From Lepisosteus oculatus (Eukaryota; Chordata; Actinopteri; Semionotiformes; Lepisosteidae), in contig NC_090703.1 of assembly GCF_040954835.1 (NCBI RefSeq), forward strand, positions 13,511,001-13,575,000: a stretch of DNA of 64,000 nt, given 5' to 3'. Every line of letters starts with the position of its first letter. Position 1 is the stretch's first letter. Position numbers and translations under genes: made by a program. Positions 1 through 13,400 of this stretch are shown one piece after another. The notes below the pieces were generated by a model. That model made no database searches, was not told where the DNA came from, and saw only the letters and a program-made list of their open reading frames with translations.

Positions 1-3000
1 TCCGACTTTAACGTTCGAGCACCTGAAATGAAGAAAGTGAGCCAGCATGAAGTTTACCAGTGTGGGACACTCACAAGAGTACATGAGCCACAATAGCATC
101 AACATCAAAAACAGTGTCGATAGCGAAGATCTTCAGAATTTCACCGCCTCTGAAAGGAGGAAACGAAAGAAAAAAAAAACAGTTAGCAGTCAAGGCAAAT
201 TCTTCTGTCCTCAGATTAGCCATTCAGAGGTTTATAACAAGAAACAATACTCCAATAAATTTAGAACCACTGTGCCCTTCCATTAAATCACTACACAGGT
301 GAATGCAACATACTCATAGCCGAACACCGGCTACATTTAAAAAATGAAAGTTTGAATCAACATGAAATACTCTGTAATACTTTGAAGACGCCATTATGAA
401 AACTTACTGCCGACTTCCTAAAAGGAATTAAATGAACCTTAACATCATTAAATCTGGATGAGCCAGAGTGATTCATACACAACTTGTAAAACTGACCTGT
501 AGCCTGCACAGAAAGATTCATTTCATTATCTACTAAATCACTAAGATGGAAAGAAATATTTGCGTAAAGCAACACGAACAGGGGCTAAAATTACCGGAAT
601 AAATACACCTTCTTTGAGATGTCTCCACCAGTGCAATATTTTGGCACCTCCACCCTGGAGCAATTTACCTACAAAACATAAAATAAATGAAAAATGGAGT
701 CTACCAAAAAAGGACTTCAATTTTTTTGGAATCTTGTAAAACACACCCTTGCCCATAAAAACCAGTTCTGTGAATAAATTATATACAATTATGTCTGAAA
801 ATGAGCTAAATACATTCTAGTAGAAAATGTGATGACTTTTTACACCTGCGATTCCCAGCCCTTGTCCTGTAGGAAGACTGTCTCTTCTAGTTTTTGCTGC
901 AGTCATGTTTTTAATCACCAGCTAATTTATTTCAATTTTCCATTTAAATTTGCTCTCAGCTTTCAGAAATTGTACAGTAGAATATGTCACCTTGGTATTA
1001 ACCCAGTACCAGCTTTAGAATTGCCTGCCATCAGGTGTGTTGCATGAAATCTAACCAACTAGATCTCTACAGAAGGCAAAAACACTCACTCATGGGAATG
1101 TCTGATATACTGCAGTGTCATTCTCACTTGTCTGTGCATCACATTTGATCAATCAGTAAGAGTTTTTTAGTCAGGAATAATGTCAATCAATATGAGAAGA
1201 AGCAAAGTTCTCTTTGCTGAATTTGTTTTAAAAAGTACCCTTTCAGCAGGGAATGTTTGACACCCAGGGCTGACCAAAGAAACTAGTTAAATACGTTTTT
1301 AAACAAGTGAGTGATTCAATTAATCAACTGAAAAGCTGCAGCTACAGTGTTCCTCCAGGAGCAGAACTGGAAACCACTGTATTATGCTCAGCAATATGGT
1401 AATTTGATCCCAGGGTTACAAACAAGTTGAATGCAAAAAGTGGGTATGTTTTTTCAATATATTAGCTTTGAGCCAGTTTATTTCCTATTGCATTTGACTT
1501 TTCTAAACAGCTTTTACTATAGCATAATACTCTAATACTAAGAATCTGTCAAAGATTGGTATTTTCTTCACTGCTTCTCCGACAACAAAATCCTGTAATC
1601 TGATTCATTCAAACTCTGACATGCTTTTAATTTATATCTACACTTCAAAGAAAAGGAGATTTGGTACGATAACTACAGACCAAATAAGAAATTTTAACTA
1701 CCACCATAAATGTATCTGTTTCATCTCACACATCCATAATCACAAACAAATGGGTCATGTGGGTGAAAATACTGGCAGGCAGCAGCTCAGGAAAATGACA
1801 ATAAAACAGGGGAAAAAATGTGCGACAAGTGTGAGTCATAATTTGGGAGATTAGACACCACTGCCAATAATGGAATATTCCAAATGTTAAAAACAGATAT
1901 GTAAAAAAAAAGAATTCAGCCCAGCATGCTAGGTTTACAATCTAAGCATTCAATTTCAAATATAGCTTGAGCTAAATCAGAATTCAAACCATAAAAAAGC
2001 ACAATTCATACAATTATCCTAACGTGTGTTGATCATACACATCATGTAGAGATACTGACAAAGCTGGCAGCATTATAACTGTTCCTGAAAACAAAGTACC
2101 ACTGTTAAATCATGCAAACAATACATGCATCTCCCTGAATAGGTACTGTAATTACTTTTAATTGTTCAGACTTACAAACAATCATTCTTAATGTCTCGGG
2201 AATACTATGTCACACACACCTAAGTAAAAGAATAAAGAAAACCTTAGTTACCTTAGCAACTAAAATGCCATAATCTTCAAGTGCCTCTGCAGACTTTTCA
2301 AACTTCTCAAGGAAAAGTCTAATGGTTGGATTGACTAAAACACCAAAACAAAATAAATTCAGGATAAATCACTTTACACAATAAAATATAACATAAAAAA
2401 CACAGCCACACAACAATATGCTGTATCAACAAAGCCAGAATGGAAAAGTAGATTTTAAAGATAACCTTCATTAATTTGTGAATTACTGTAAGTACAACTC
2501 AATAACATTCAAAAGTACCTAACCAATTGTAATATTCAATTTCCTTAAAAATCTAAGGGGTACAGCACTTTGATTCATTTCTATTAAGACATATAGAGAC
2601 AAGGCATAACAAAGTAACCATGCAAAAGCTAAAATTGCTAAAAGACCTAGCTGGAAGATTAAATACCAATGGCCCCAGTGATGATCAGTAAGCACGGGAT
2701 CACTGTACATTAGAGACCATGCTGATAGGAATGTGTACATAAAGCATTGAAGACAGCAGCTATAATGAAGCACAAACTACAGTACAGGAAGTGTTATGTT
2801 CGTTCTCCTCCAAGAACATCGTTTTTGCATTCTTATCACGTTCATTGGGACGTCTAGATATATCTAATCAAAATGTTAACAAATAACGGTGGCGATTCCA
2901 CGGACAGCAGGTTGGAGCGACTCCGAGAAGCACCAACATACTGTAAAATGAACTTAACATTTCACCTTCTTTACCTTTATTTCCAAAATAAACGAACGAT

Positions 3001-3134
3001 GTTTTTCCCGAGTTTTGGATGCCATAAAATCGTTCTTGTGTGCATTCTATCAGCTTGGTCCCATGCGTCGTGGAGTAAAAAGTACTAGGCGCCCACAACA
3101 CCCAGATCACAAAACCCACCGTCTTCCACACCAT
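1..3134 (-). CDS. TXNDC16: TXNDC16, thioredoxin domain-containing protein 16 (5' part, cut by window edge)
   Basis: Five coding exons in transcription order: 3134-2975, 2334-2252, 668-595, 149-75 and 22-1 (continues off the window). All have GT-AG junctions and phases join to 414 nt, 138 codons. The start is the first ATG in frame; the frame upstream has no other ATG. Residues 1 to about 24 form a hydrophobic signal peptide (MVWKTVGFVIWVLW...). Conserved family stretches include LEDYGILVAKVNC (exons 2-3), which is the thioredoxin-fold core with its Cys, and FDVDAIVAHVL (exon 4). The protein is an ER-lumen glycoprotein with several thioredoxin-like domains; its precise role is poorly known. 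It is divergent with GPR137C, whose ATG lies 1.3 kb away. The last intron (23-74) is only 52 nt, and the join after it is about three residues shorter than the mammalian protein as I recall it. Identity rests on these motifs plus conserved neighbours. Confidence 0.87.
150..594. other. TXNDC16 intron 3
   Basis: Intron between the coding exons ending at 595 and starting at 149 (minus strand). It ends in a long pyrimidine tract before the acceptor AG. No other feature was recognised. Confidence 0.75.
669..2251. other. TXNDC16 intron 2
   Basis: About 1.6 kb of AT-rich intron sequence between exons 2252-2334 and 595-668. I see no coding, RNA or clear repeat feature. Confidence 0.75.
2335..2974. 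other. TXNDC16 intron 1
   Basis: About 640 nt between the signal-peptide exon and exon 2. It contains a hydrophobic 84-codon open frame on the minus strand (2519-2773) that I do not regard as a gene, since it has no splice-consistent place in TXNDC16 and no recognised relatives. Confidence 0.75.
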
Positions 3135-4450
3135 GTTAAGAGGCAAGAGCAGAGACGTCAGGCTGTAAAATCGACACAATACACACAGGTATCTTAATAT
3201 TTGCAGGTATTATCCCATTAACCAGCTAAAACTGGTTAAGAGCGTGCAAAAAAGGCAGACAAAAGCACATTATTACTGCATAATAATTTTTTTTTCAAGC
3301 AAAGTATTTTTGTTGGGCTTTACCCTGAGTAGTTTTGTAGGTACACCAATGCATTTTTCATTCAATCTGCAAATTCACCACTGGTGGAATGTTACATTTT
3401 TAACCAATCCTAAACCTGTTGCCACCGTGGTTTGTACATTACACCTGCAAAACACAAATCTGAACATTTAAATTAATAAATAATTATTGTACAGTGTTAA
3501 CAGCTTAATAAACTCGTACTCCCCAACACACAGTTGCATCGATCATTAAAGTTTGCCAAAAACAGTTAATGGAGCGGGTGCGCTTGTGCGCTACATTACA
3601 TATTTAATTGGCACCCTAAAATATATATAAATAACAATTTAACATTTTTCTCTTTTTAAAGATTGACTTAATACCTTTGTTAAAAACCTTCTACCATCAA
3701 CCTCTCTCCCAGCAATGCCATAATAACCATCTTTCCATCAAACCAATCACAAGCGACCTTTTGCGGAAACCTCACATGGTGAAAACAGCCAATAGAATGC
3801 AGGTAGAGACGGAGCTAAACTGTTCTGTACCTCAACATCCAATAGTTTTACTCTTTCCCGTTCGAAGACAAGGAGCTGACATCATCAACATCCAATCAAA
3901 GGTACTCCTTGTAGGTCGATTTAACCAATATAGATGCACTTCTCGGATGAAGGCGGGAATAGAATTTCTTCGTGTTGAAGGAGGCACCGAAACTGTTGCC
4001 ATTGTGGATCAAATATAGCTGTTATGGCGTATACATCTGTCGGTGGATTTGGAGCCAAAATGGCGTATATAGTGCAACAGTGTCTTGTGTGTTTCCTATA
4101 GGTCGTGGGCGTGCATGTAACCTCAGTCTCGCTCAGCTGATCGCCCCCCCCCCCCTCCCTACCGAGTCTTTTTTTTTTCCCTGAGTTGTTTTTTGCACAG
4201 AAGGAGCTGCTTTGCAGAGATTTGGGGGTGTGTGTGTAGTGGGGCTTTATTTTCCTTAAATCACTCGTTTCCTTTTTTTTTTATTTGTCCCGCTTTTCGT
4301 TATGGTGCATAAGTTAGATTGGTGTTCTTTTTAATATACCTAAAACTTGATTTTTTTTAAAAAGCGAAGACAATAAAAGAAAGTTCAAGCCTTTTATGTT
4401 TTTAAAATTAATCGTTCTGAGTAATTAATACGAATTTTACGTGAACAGCT
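3135..4450. promoter_or_regulatory. Divergent promoter region TXNDC16 / GPR137C
   Basis: This 1.3 kb separates two start codons on opposite strands, so it must hold both promoters. It contains five CCAAT boxes, all on the plus strand (3743, 3789, 3839, 3892, 3925), plus one further away at 3414. Pyrimidine and C-rich runs lie at 4145-4180. The stretch after 4000 is more GC-rich and probably holds the GPR137C 5' UTR. Start sites cannot be placed from sequence alone. Confidence 0.6.
3743..3929 (+). promoter_or_regulatory. Cluster of five CCAAT boxes (NF-Y type)
   Basis: CCAAT occurs at 3743-3747, 3789-3793, 3839-3843, 3892-3896 and 3925-3929, all in the same orientation with spacings of 46, 50, 53 and 33 nt. 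Several have the extended NF-Y form (for example aaccaatca at 3741 and tccaatca at 3891). Multiple CCAAT boxes at such spacing are typical of TATA-less and divergent NF-Y promoters. The factor assignment is inference. Confidence 0.55.
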
Positions 4451-7400
4451 ATGTTATTGACGGATAACCAGGTCAGTCTGAGCGTTTTTACATCGGTAAC
4501 GGACACAACGGATGAGCCGATACAAGCCGCAGTTCTTCCTTCTGTAGAGCTGGGACTGACCGTCGTTTATACTATCCTATATTCGCTGCTGTTTGTATTT
4601 GTGTACCTGCAACTCTGGCTTATTTTGCACTATGGTCACAAACGGTTCAGCTACCAGAGTGTCTTTCTCTTCTTGTGTTTGCTGTGGTCAGCGCTTAGGA
4701 CTACATTATTTTCTTTTTACTTCAAGAACGTGGTTCAGGCTAACCAACTGCAGCCTCTGCCTTACTGGCTTTTGTACTGTTTCCCCGTATGTCTACAGTT
4801 CTTCACGTTGTGTCTGCTAAATCTTTACTTTGCACAGGTGAGTATCGGTTATTTTCCATTTTGTTCCACTTTGTTCTCGGCGCGGAGTGCCGCTACAGAT
4901 TCGAATTGATCTTTTCTGGGTTTGTCATCCGTGAACATCAGAAACTATCAGAATTGTGTGGTCCCCACGGTTTCGCCGAGTTGAAATCGCGAGTTTATCG
5001 GGTGTTTTTACAGTAGCGTTGTCATTGTGCGTAGCCTTTTTTTGGGACAAATGATAACGGTTTGTTATTACTGGCGTATTTTTTTATTTATGTTCTGTCC
5101 ATCTTTATTATCGTGCGTTTTGTGATTCTGGTGAATGCAGCGGTTAAACACTGAAGTTCTCCATACAGCCAGATTCCCCTTTTCTCAAGTCATTTGAGCG
5201 GTAAGTCAATTGCTGCGAAGGAAAAAGGAGACAAACTGCTAAAAAAAGTATCGATCACTCACTGATCCTGGAAGGTCACTTAAATCAAGATGTTAAACAG
5301 TTCGCAGTTAGTAAATTGTATTGTTGTTTCGGCAGCCTTGCTGCGCTCAAGGGGAAAAACATACAGTGCAACTGAGCTGGGCTTTTCGGTCTCTCAGATC
5401 GGAGGCTGTTTCTGGGGCAGCTTCACAGTTTTAGTTTTCAGAGCATCTTAGCTATAGGCCGGTGTGAAGAAAAAAGGATTCTCAGATGTTTGTTGGGTGA
5501 GGGGTGGTGTCACGAGATGTCCACTAGAGTGAGATGCTCCTGCACAAGATAAGAAATAACAATTGTCCACCAAAAGGGTGGAAATGTCTTTGCCACCACC
5601 ATACAAAACTTTACAAAAACTAAAATAACAGCATAAAAAAAATCCACACCACAACCATTAACTTTCATTTATCAGGCTGTAACACCGTTGTCTCTACTCA
5701 AGAGAGGGAGGAGGCTTAGATTCTAGTAAATGCTGTGTGGAGCTTAATTTTATCCGTTAAGGTTCAGCATGTGCTTCGGTCTGAAATTTTGGCAATCGTA
5801 CTGCTTTCCAAGTTGTGTACTGAAACCCACTTATCAACAGAGTACAGTTCATCAAAGATTACACAAGGCACTCTGATTAATAATGCATGTGACTTGTTTA
5901 TCTCTTGTTTTGTGCACATTAATTACTGCACAAATTAATTGATTTTCAGTCTTTTTAAATTCTGCTACAATTACTTATTGGGTTTTAGAATCACCTATCT
6001 ATTAATGTTCAGTCTAATCACATTTACTTGGCTCCGAATTTCATATTATTGGTATTCAACTGAAATTTGGTTTTAGCCCTACAGGTAGCAATAAACATGA
6101 CTTAAGGTTAAAGAAGGCAGCACTATACATGATATCCAGTGTTGCTATTGGATGTCACAAAAACAAATTTGATAATATGTGAAATTACTCACACCCATCA
6201 AACAGTCTGAAAATAAATGTGAATGTGAAGTGGGTTCTGCTTTGTGGTTATCTAGTTTCTGGAAGCTTCTAGGTGTCACCTTGAATGCCACAGGGTACAA
6301 AAGGAGGCTGAGTACCAAGTCACTAATGGGAATCTTCAGAAAATGAGTGACAATAAGTTAAACATGCTGGTTTCTAGACAGTCCTACTAGTTAATCTTTC
6401 GGTGTTAACAGCTGAATGTTAATTTTTATCCCTCCTGTGAAATACAGAACCTGGTGTTTTTGTTAGAACTGAGGAACAAATATATTCCAAATGACATCAG
6501 AGTAATTGATCCAGAAGCCGTTAGTGTTAGTTAGGGTTAAGGTACTCAACTTTGCTCCCAAATGGACTTTAAGGCAATCTAATAATGTGAAACACGCCCC
6601 CAATCCTAGTGCCAAATCATCAAGGGAGGTGACAGTGGTGCAGGCCTCAACCCAGCAGAAGGTTTGTGGTGTGAACAAAAGAAAGCAGTTTGCAAGCCAT
6701 GTCATCTGAAGGAACTAGAGACATTCAGCTAAGAGGAATGGTCAAAGATCCCCCCCCCCCTGTCTGCATTAAAAACATTTAAAAGCCTAGAGGAACCATC
6801 TTGGATATATTAATCAAAGAAAAAGGAGTCTCAACACCGTTCTGATTGGTACTTGCTTAGTTCTGAACCTTGTATACGCTTGTTTAGATAAGTATGTAGT
6901 TATCTTTTGACAGGATTTTATGATTTAATACTAATCATCTTACAAATGTTTATTTTCATTTATGCCTCATATTCTGAATGTAGACGTCCTTTGTTTTGGC
7001 TAAAACAAATCTTGGTTACTTTGGATTATAAGGGTGCAAGTAACCTAATTCTTTTTCAGATGATTAGGGCATCACTGTATTAAGACTATATTGCTACTGT
7101 ATTTACATTTATGGTATATCCAGGCACTCATACTAATTCTGTGCCAAACACAAATAATAGGTCTGCTTAGAATTCAGTTTGCTGAGGTAAGGTTACTGTT
7201 GCACCACTCTTCAGATTGTTTGATTGCATGAATTCCATTGGGATGCAAACAAGGAAATGATGACTCCCCGGGAGGAAATAAAAGACTAAGCATTTTTATT
7301 TTCTTGTCAGTAATGGTAAATGCATCATATGCTTCATTCCTCCATTTCAATAATAAAAAAAGCCGGTACACATTCCTACATTGTTTTTTTTATCCCATTT

Positions 7401-10400
7401 TTAGGTTGTGACATTGTCAGACTTTTTTAGCCTACCTGCTGGTTACTATGTTCCCTCCGATGCAAGTCCATATACATTGTGGAGTGAAGTTATAATACAA
7501 AATACACACAGGCAAATTTGTAATTGGTGTGACTTTGAAGAAACTCTCAAGCTTAGGCTTTAAGCACTATTTATTTCACAGCATAGTAAAACCACCTGGT
7601 GGTTTTCTATAATGTTTACAGCAGTCATTTCTTTCTTTAACAAATGATTAGTTACTGCATCAAGGTGCAAAAAAAAGTCAACATGTGATCTCTGGCCACA
7701 TTACCTCAGGCATTATATGCTGCTTTTTGTAGCAAAGTTAACTGAAATTGCTATGTACCGACCGCCCTCTATTACTTACCAAGAATATCAGGAACATTTG
7801 TAAGGATCACGTATAAATTAACTATAGGGACTTTTCTGTATGTTCTTCGGTTCTGATAATGTAGTGCAGTGCATGAATGCTAAGGCCTGCTGGAGCTGGC
7901 ATTTAAAAGCCTTAGCCAATCAGAAGCGCCTGCAGGAGCATTACATCATCACATTCAGTCCTGTACTATTCTAGGAGCACAAAAGCGGGTGTATAGCATT
8001 CAAAAAGAAATTGTTAGCATTCGGACAATGCGGTAAATTTTATCTGCAACGTTTTCTTTGCTTTAGCATTGAACATTACATTGTCATTTTGGGGTGATAT
8101 TGCCGGATCTCTGTTAATAAAATAATGTCTTCCTAACTTTATGTGCCAGTGTGGTAAAGAAATGGTAAAGATTTATCAGGAATACGAAATTATATTTTAT
8201 TAATAGGGAAGCTTAAATGTCCTTTTGTGTCTGAATGTCAAAATGGTTTTGCCCTGCAAGGTTGAAAGAGCTGATGAGCTGCTGTTCCCTTTCTCTCTCT
8301 GTACCAATTCAAGCAATGCACCCCCTTATTCATGGCTAAGATAAAGTGTAAATTCTGTGATTTTGCAAACATTAGCTTGTTCTATCCATAATACTTGCCA
8401 TAATAATGCCATAAATCTTATACTGTAGCATTCTTCAACCCAAAGCACAGTAAGAAGGGACCCACTTCATCCCTTCTGAAGTGTAGCAACTACTTTTGTC
8501 TGCTGGTGGTCCTACTGCTACAGCACATCAGGTAGAGAAGTGAGAGACTGCCTCACCAGGTGAAATAATGGGAGAACGTTAGGTAGGTCAGGTTGTAAAA
8601 TCCCAGGCTGGGATTTAGCCTTGACAGCAGGGTTAACAGCCCTACTGTAACAGGGTTTTGGGATCTTTAATGACCAAGTAGTTAAGATCTGGTTTGATAT
8701 GTCATCTGAAAGATGACACCTCATACAGCACAGTGTCCTCAGTCAGTATATTTGGTTTTGGAAATTCTGGTCCACAGAAAGATACCATCTTTTCGTACCA
8801 TTTTCACCACAATTTACAGCAGCAATCTGGTTTTCTTTAGGTGTTTTCCATCCCAGTACTGACCAACTAATAAGGTTATGAGACCTACTGTAACAAGATC
8901 AGGTGAGAAGATTCTAATTCAATTGGAAATATAAGTAGCTGTTTTATTATCCTTTTTTAAAGTGTAATTTTGTAAACCCTTAAGTGTAACCATATCTCCT
9001 TGGAAGTTCAGAGGTGTTTTAGAGTGAGTTAATTGTAAAATGGAAAAGCTTTTAAAATGGGTTTAGACATGCAGTTAAAAATAGGAACAAGCAACAAAAG
9101 GAGATTTGGTTGCCATCTTCTGAGAAATATTTTCAAGAGGAAGTGCAGTTTATTTCGGGGTTTGTAAGAATCGGCACCGATGAGTGCATTTTAAACCATA
9201 ATGAAAGTAACGTGCATAGTAACATGTAAAACCTCCAATTTACATCTCAAAATAGACCAAACTTCCAGGTATGTGCAGTGACATTTTGCCGCCATTGTCT
9301 GCGATTCAGAATGAGGCAGAACAAAAAATCTGGTGAGGTGAAGCGGCCCTATTACATTGTAAACAAGCAGACTTGTGCACACATTTTTGTTAATCCAGTA
9401 GAGAGATTGTTCTTGAATTCAAGATAGTTTTGCCAACAAATACTATTTACTTGTTAATTCTGCATGCAGATCACATTAGAACATTTCTGTGGGGAAATGT
9501 TCTCTGGACAGCGTACTTGTTTGCTTGTACATTACGTTAGTAATGACAGTGACTAGTGAGCAGGAAGGGCTGCATTGCAGTTTGTGCAGAGTCTTACTCT
9601 CACCTGTGGCGAGACCAGCGATTTGTGACATGGAGCCTATACATTACTTTCACAAAGTTCCCAATTTTGTGCTCAATTCTGAATTTGTATAATTTTGCGA
9701 TACCCTGAGTTTATTTTGTTGCCGAGATTTAATAACCAGTCTGAGGGTTTTTATAGTCAAAGCTGAGGTTTGAAAATCCAAGGGAGAGCAAAGTGTAGAT
9801 CAAAGATCGCTTTGAATATCACTGATCACAATCAGCACTCACTCTTTTATGACTGCATAGTAGATAGGATTTTTCTGAAATCCTGCCTAATTGCACACAT
9901 TACTGGATGATAGTGTGAATCTTTAGCAGTAGAACATACTGCATCTTTAGCTTCTTTTCTATTGTTTTCTGATTATATTCTAATATTTTCATATCCTGTT
10001 ACAATATATTCTCTGTGACTCTGTTTTGCTGTCTCACATTAAGAAGTACAGTATAGTTGACTTTTTAGTCTACCATTACATTATGTGGAGAAATGAGTAT
10101 TGTAATAACTTCTCCCATCTACTTGGGAATTGGAAGGGCAGAAAACCTGCTTTGCATAGCTGAAGGCGAGTGTATCCTTGATATCCTTGCCCCTGGTATT
10201 TGTGCTCACCCCCTGAAGTCCTTTCAGAAGCTGTTTTTCTTCAGGGATATTCACCTTGCATACTAAGTAACAGACTGTGCAAAAAAAGTACTGTTGCTAA
10301 TTACATTTTGCTCCAAACAAAGCAGTTGTAAGTTAGCAATGCACAGAGATAGTATTTGATTATTTAGGCAGTGTTTTCTGGGACTCTGTTTGACTTGCTC

Positions 10401-13400
10401 CAAGGGGATTAAGGATTCAAACTGAAGAACAATGAGTTTGTATGGATTGATCAACATTCCATGGGAAAAGATAATAGAGCCCTTTTCCACACGTTTTTTA
10501 TGTTTTCTTACAAAAATTGGGCTGAGCTTATAACTACTGATATGGGGCTTGATGACTTTCCCTTGTTGGAGGGATGTTGTGTACCGTTTGCCTGATTACC
10601 ACAGTTGAATTCCTGGATCCTCTTTCAAGAGAGGGCCTGATTTTCTTACAACACCCCGTGTTTAAAATCTCACCCTAGATGTTTCAGCTCTGTATAGAAA
10701 CTTTTCAACCCAAAGGAAACTGCTGGCCAGATGAAAGGTTGTGAATTGATACCTGCTTAAACATTTCCTGTGGTGCTAAGAAAAATGTCTCTGAATTTCT
10801 TTAAAAAAAAACTATACATTGATATGTGCTGCATCCAAAACAGGATTCATACTAAAACTCCTTTTTAATTTAAAAAGTATTAACAGATATTGCAATACAT
10901 CAGTTTAATGATACAGAAGAAAACATTAGCAGTTTAATCTTTAATGTGTCTTTGTTTATAAGTGACTGATAATACCTGACACAGCCGGGGTTGTGGAGGG
11001 TGTACAGTCCTGGTCTTGGAAGACCAATGTGTCTGTAGGTTTCAAGGTCTCTTTAAAGCAGAAGCACCTGATGGGTACGACGAAGCTGCTAAATATTTTA
11101 GTTAAATCAAGTAGTTACTGACTTAGGTTCTTAAAAGACTAATTTTAATGTAAGCTCACATACCAGGAATGAGCACCCCTGTTGTAAACCAAATTGATCT
11201 TATAGTGTAAATTATAGATGCATAATATTCAGTTGACATCACTGGGCTTTTGCAGCAATAAGAAAAATATTATATATGCCCCAACTTTAAAACATAAGCA
11301 CAATAGTGTTTATTACTCTCTTATTAATTTCCTTAAGTTACTTGTATCCATCCTGTACTTTAAGCTCTTCTCTTCTATGTATTTTCTTGAATGTAATATT
11401 TGTGAAAATATATAATACAGTATGTTCTGAGAAATACTGTTATAGCTGCACTTGGAGTAACACAGACTTCACTGTTTGTTCTAGAAAATAACTCGGTAAT
11501 CAGGCCAGAGCACTTGAGTATTCAGGTTAGAATTTGGTAAATAGTACAAGTTTATTTAAAAGACCGACACTATTTTTTGTCAGTAAGTGTGCTTTTATAT
11601 AGTACTTTAAGCTGATCTGAATTGATTGTGAAACTCACATCCTATTTCCCAAGGCCTCTGACTTGTACACATTGAAGACAAGGCCATTGGGCTTTGATAC
11701 AGTCTTAGGTTGATTTCTCCATACTACATGAAACAAGGTTTTGCATAACAGTGTCACTCATAGTGTGCGGACGAGTCATCAGCACGATACTGTGAATGTC
11801 ATGATCATGCCTTAGTCATACGTTTCCTTTCTTTTCTGTTGGGTCTGTGTCTACCTGATATGACTGTTAGTATGGGGTTTGATGCCTTTCCCTTGTTTGA
11901 GGAATGTTGTGTACTGTTTGCCCGATTACCACAGTTGAATTCCTGGATCCTCTTTCAAGAGAGGACCCTGAAGAGCCGGAGTTTCTTGCAACACCCCATG
12001 TTTCTGCCAGCAACCTAATGCAATTTAAATCCCACATGAAAAAGTTATTCATTTGGTCTCTGGCAGGAAAAGCTGTAATTGATGTAAAAGAAATCGTTTT
12101 CTCAGACTGGATTACACACAGAGCAGAATAATTGTTTTGAACCTGGTGTGAGCTTTGAAGCTTTTTTTATTCTTTTCTGGTAAGTTCAGAAAAAGAAAAT
12201 GGAGATGCTTTATGCCAATATTGTTTAGCTTCAACATAATAATGGAAAAATACTGACCTCTGTCATAGTATAAACTGGTTTCTTCTAGGTGATTAGAACT
12301 AGCAACATAGGTAGCTTCTAGAGGAATGCTGGAGTGCAAATGTTCATCCTCTTTTTGTTGGTAATGAAATGTGACTTTGGAATTTTTATAATCTTTTGAC
12401 ATACTGTAATGCCTCTTATTTTCAACTTCTCAGAACCAGTTTTTAAAGGAACTGTCTACAGTTTTACTGTTTAGGGTGAAGAACTACACTATATACATAG
12501 TTTCAAGCATATGTTTAAAGGCTTTTGGAGGGACACCGGTCCTTTTTTGTTGTTTCTATTGGTCAGAATTTACAGTTCTCACTTCCTAGAATACAGTGAC
12601 GATTCTACTGCGAATTATGTAAAGAAGCCCCGGCACAGGCATGTTCTGCTCAAGCAAGAGCACAGAAAAACTCTTAGGAGAAATGAAACTGAATGGCCAG
12701 CAGTTTACAGCAGTACCATGGATAAGAAAAGCAGAACCTGAAACTTTCTGCGCGTCTTCCTTCACTGAGGCTCAGGGTTCAAGATAACCTTGATGGATGG
12801 ACAAGCTGATGTTAATATCACATGTCTTCACATGTAGATAGTCATATATTTCATGGTTAAAAATAAAAAAAAATGCGGTTTAGGTTATTTTGATCAAATT
12901 GAGGAAGAGTGAAGGCTGGGTTTGCCTTGGTTGCTCCCAAGTTATGACTCAAAAGTCAGTAAAAAAGCCATTTCCTTTAAAGTGGTATGACGGGGAAGAC
13001 TTAGGTTTTATATGCAATAACTGTACTTAAAGTAAACAGGCATATTGGTATGATAAAGGATCAGATGAACCCTTGTGCTGAAACTTGTCTGCTTGTTAAT
13101 CCGATCCTTATTATGACACCAGTATTCAGTGTGAGGCGGCTGATAATGCGAGTCATGTGTTTACATTTATTCCAAACAAACAGTCCTGTTGTCTGTGTAA
13201 TACCTAAATTGTGACTTTTTACTGTGAAGCTTCACACGTGACCACCTTTGTGTAGGGTTGTGTTGTAGACTTGTAATGAAAGTTGGAGTTAACACATTCA
13301 TTGTTGTTCTGTTATTTATTTCATTAGTCCTGATTATTATTGGTACAAAAATGTGCAGTGACAATTTAAATGGTTTTATCAAACCTTGTGAAGTTTAAAA

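Noticed and set aside
2519-2773. Hydrophobic 84-codon open frame on the minus strand
   Set aside because: It sits in TXNDC16 intron 1, does not fit the splice pattern, and has no recognised relatives.
3135-3179. Upstream extension of the TXNDC16 reading frame
   Set aside because: The frame stays open for 15 codons but has no ATG; the upstream codon that could start it is TTG. The ATG at 3134 precedes a normal signal peptide.
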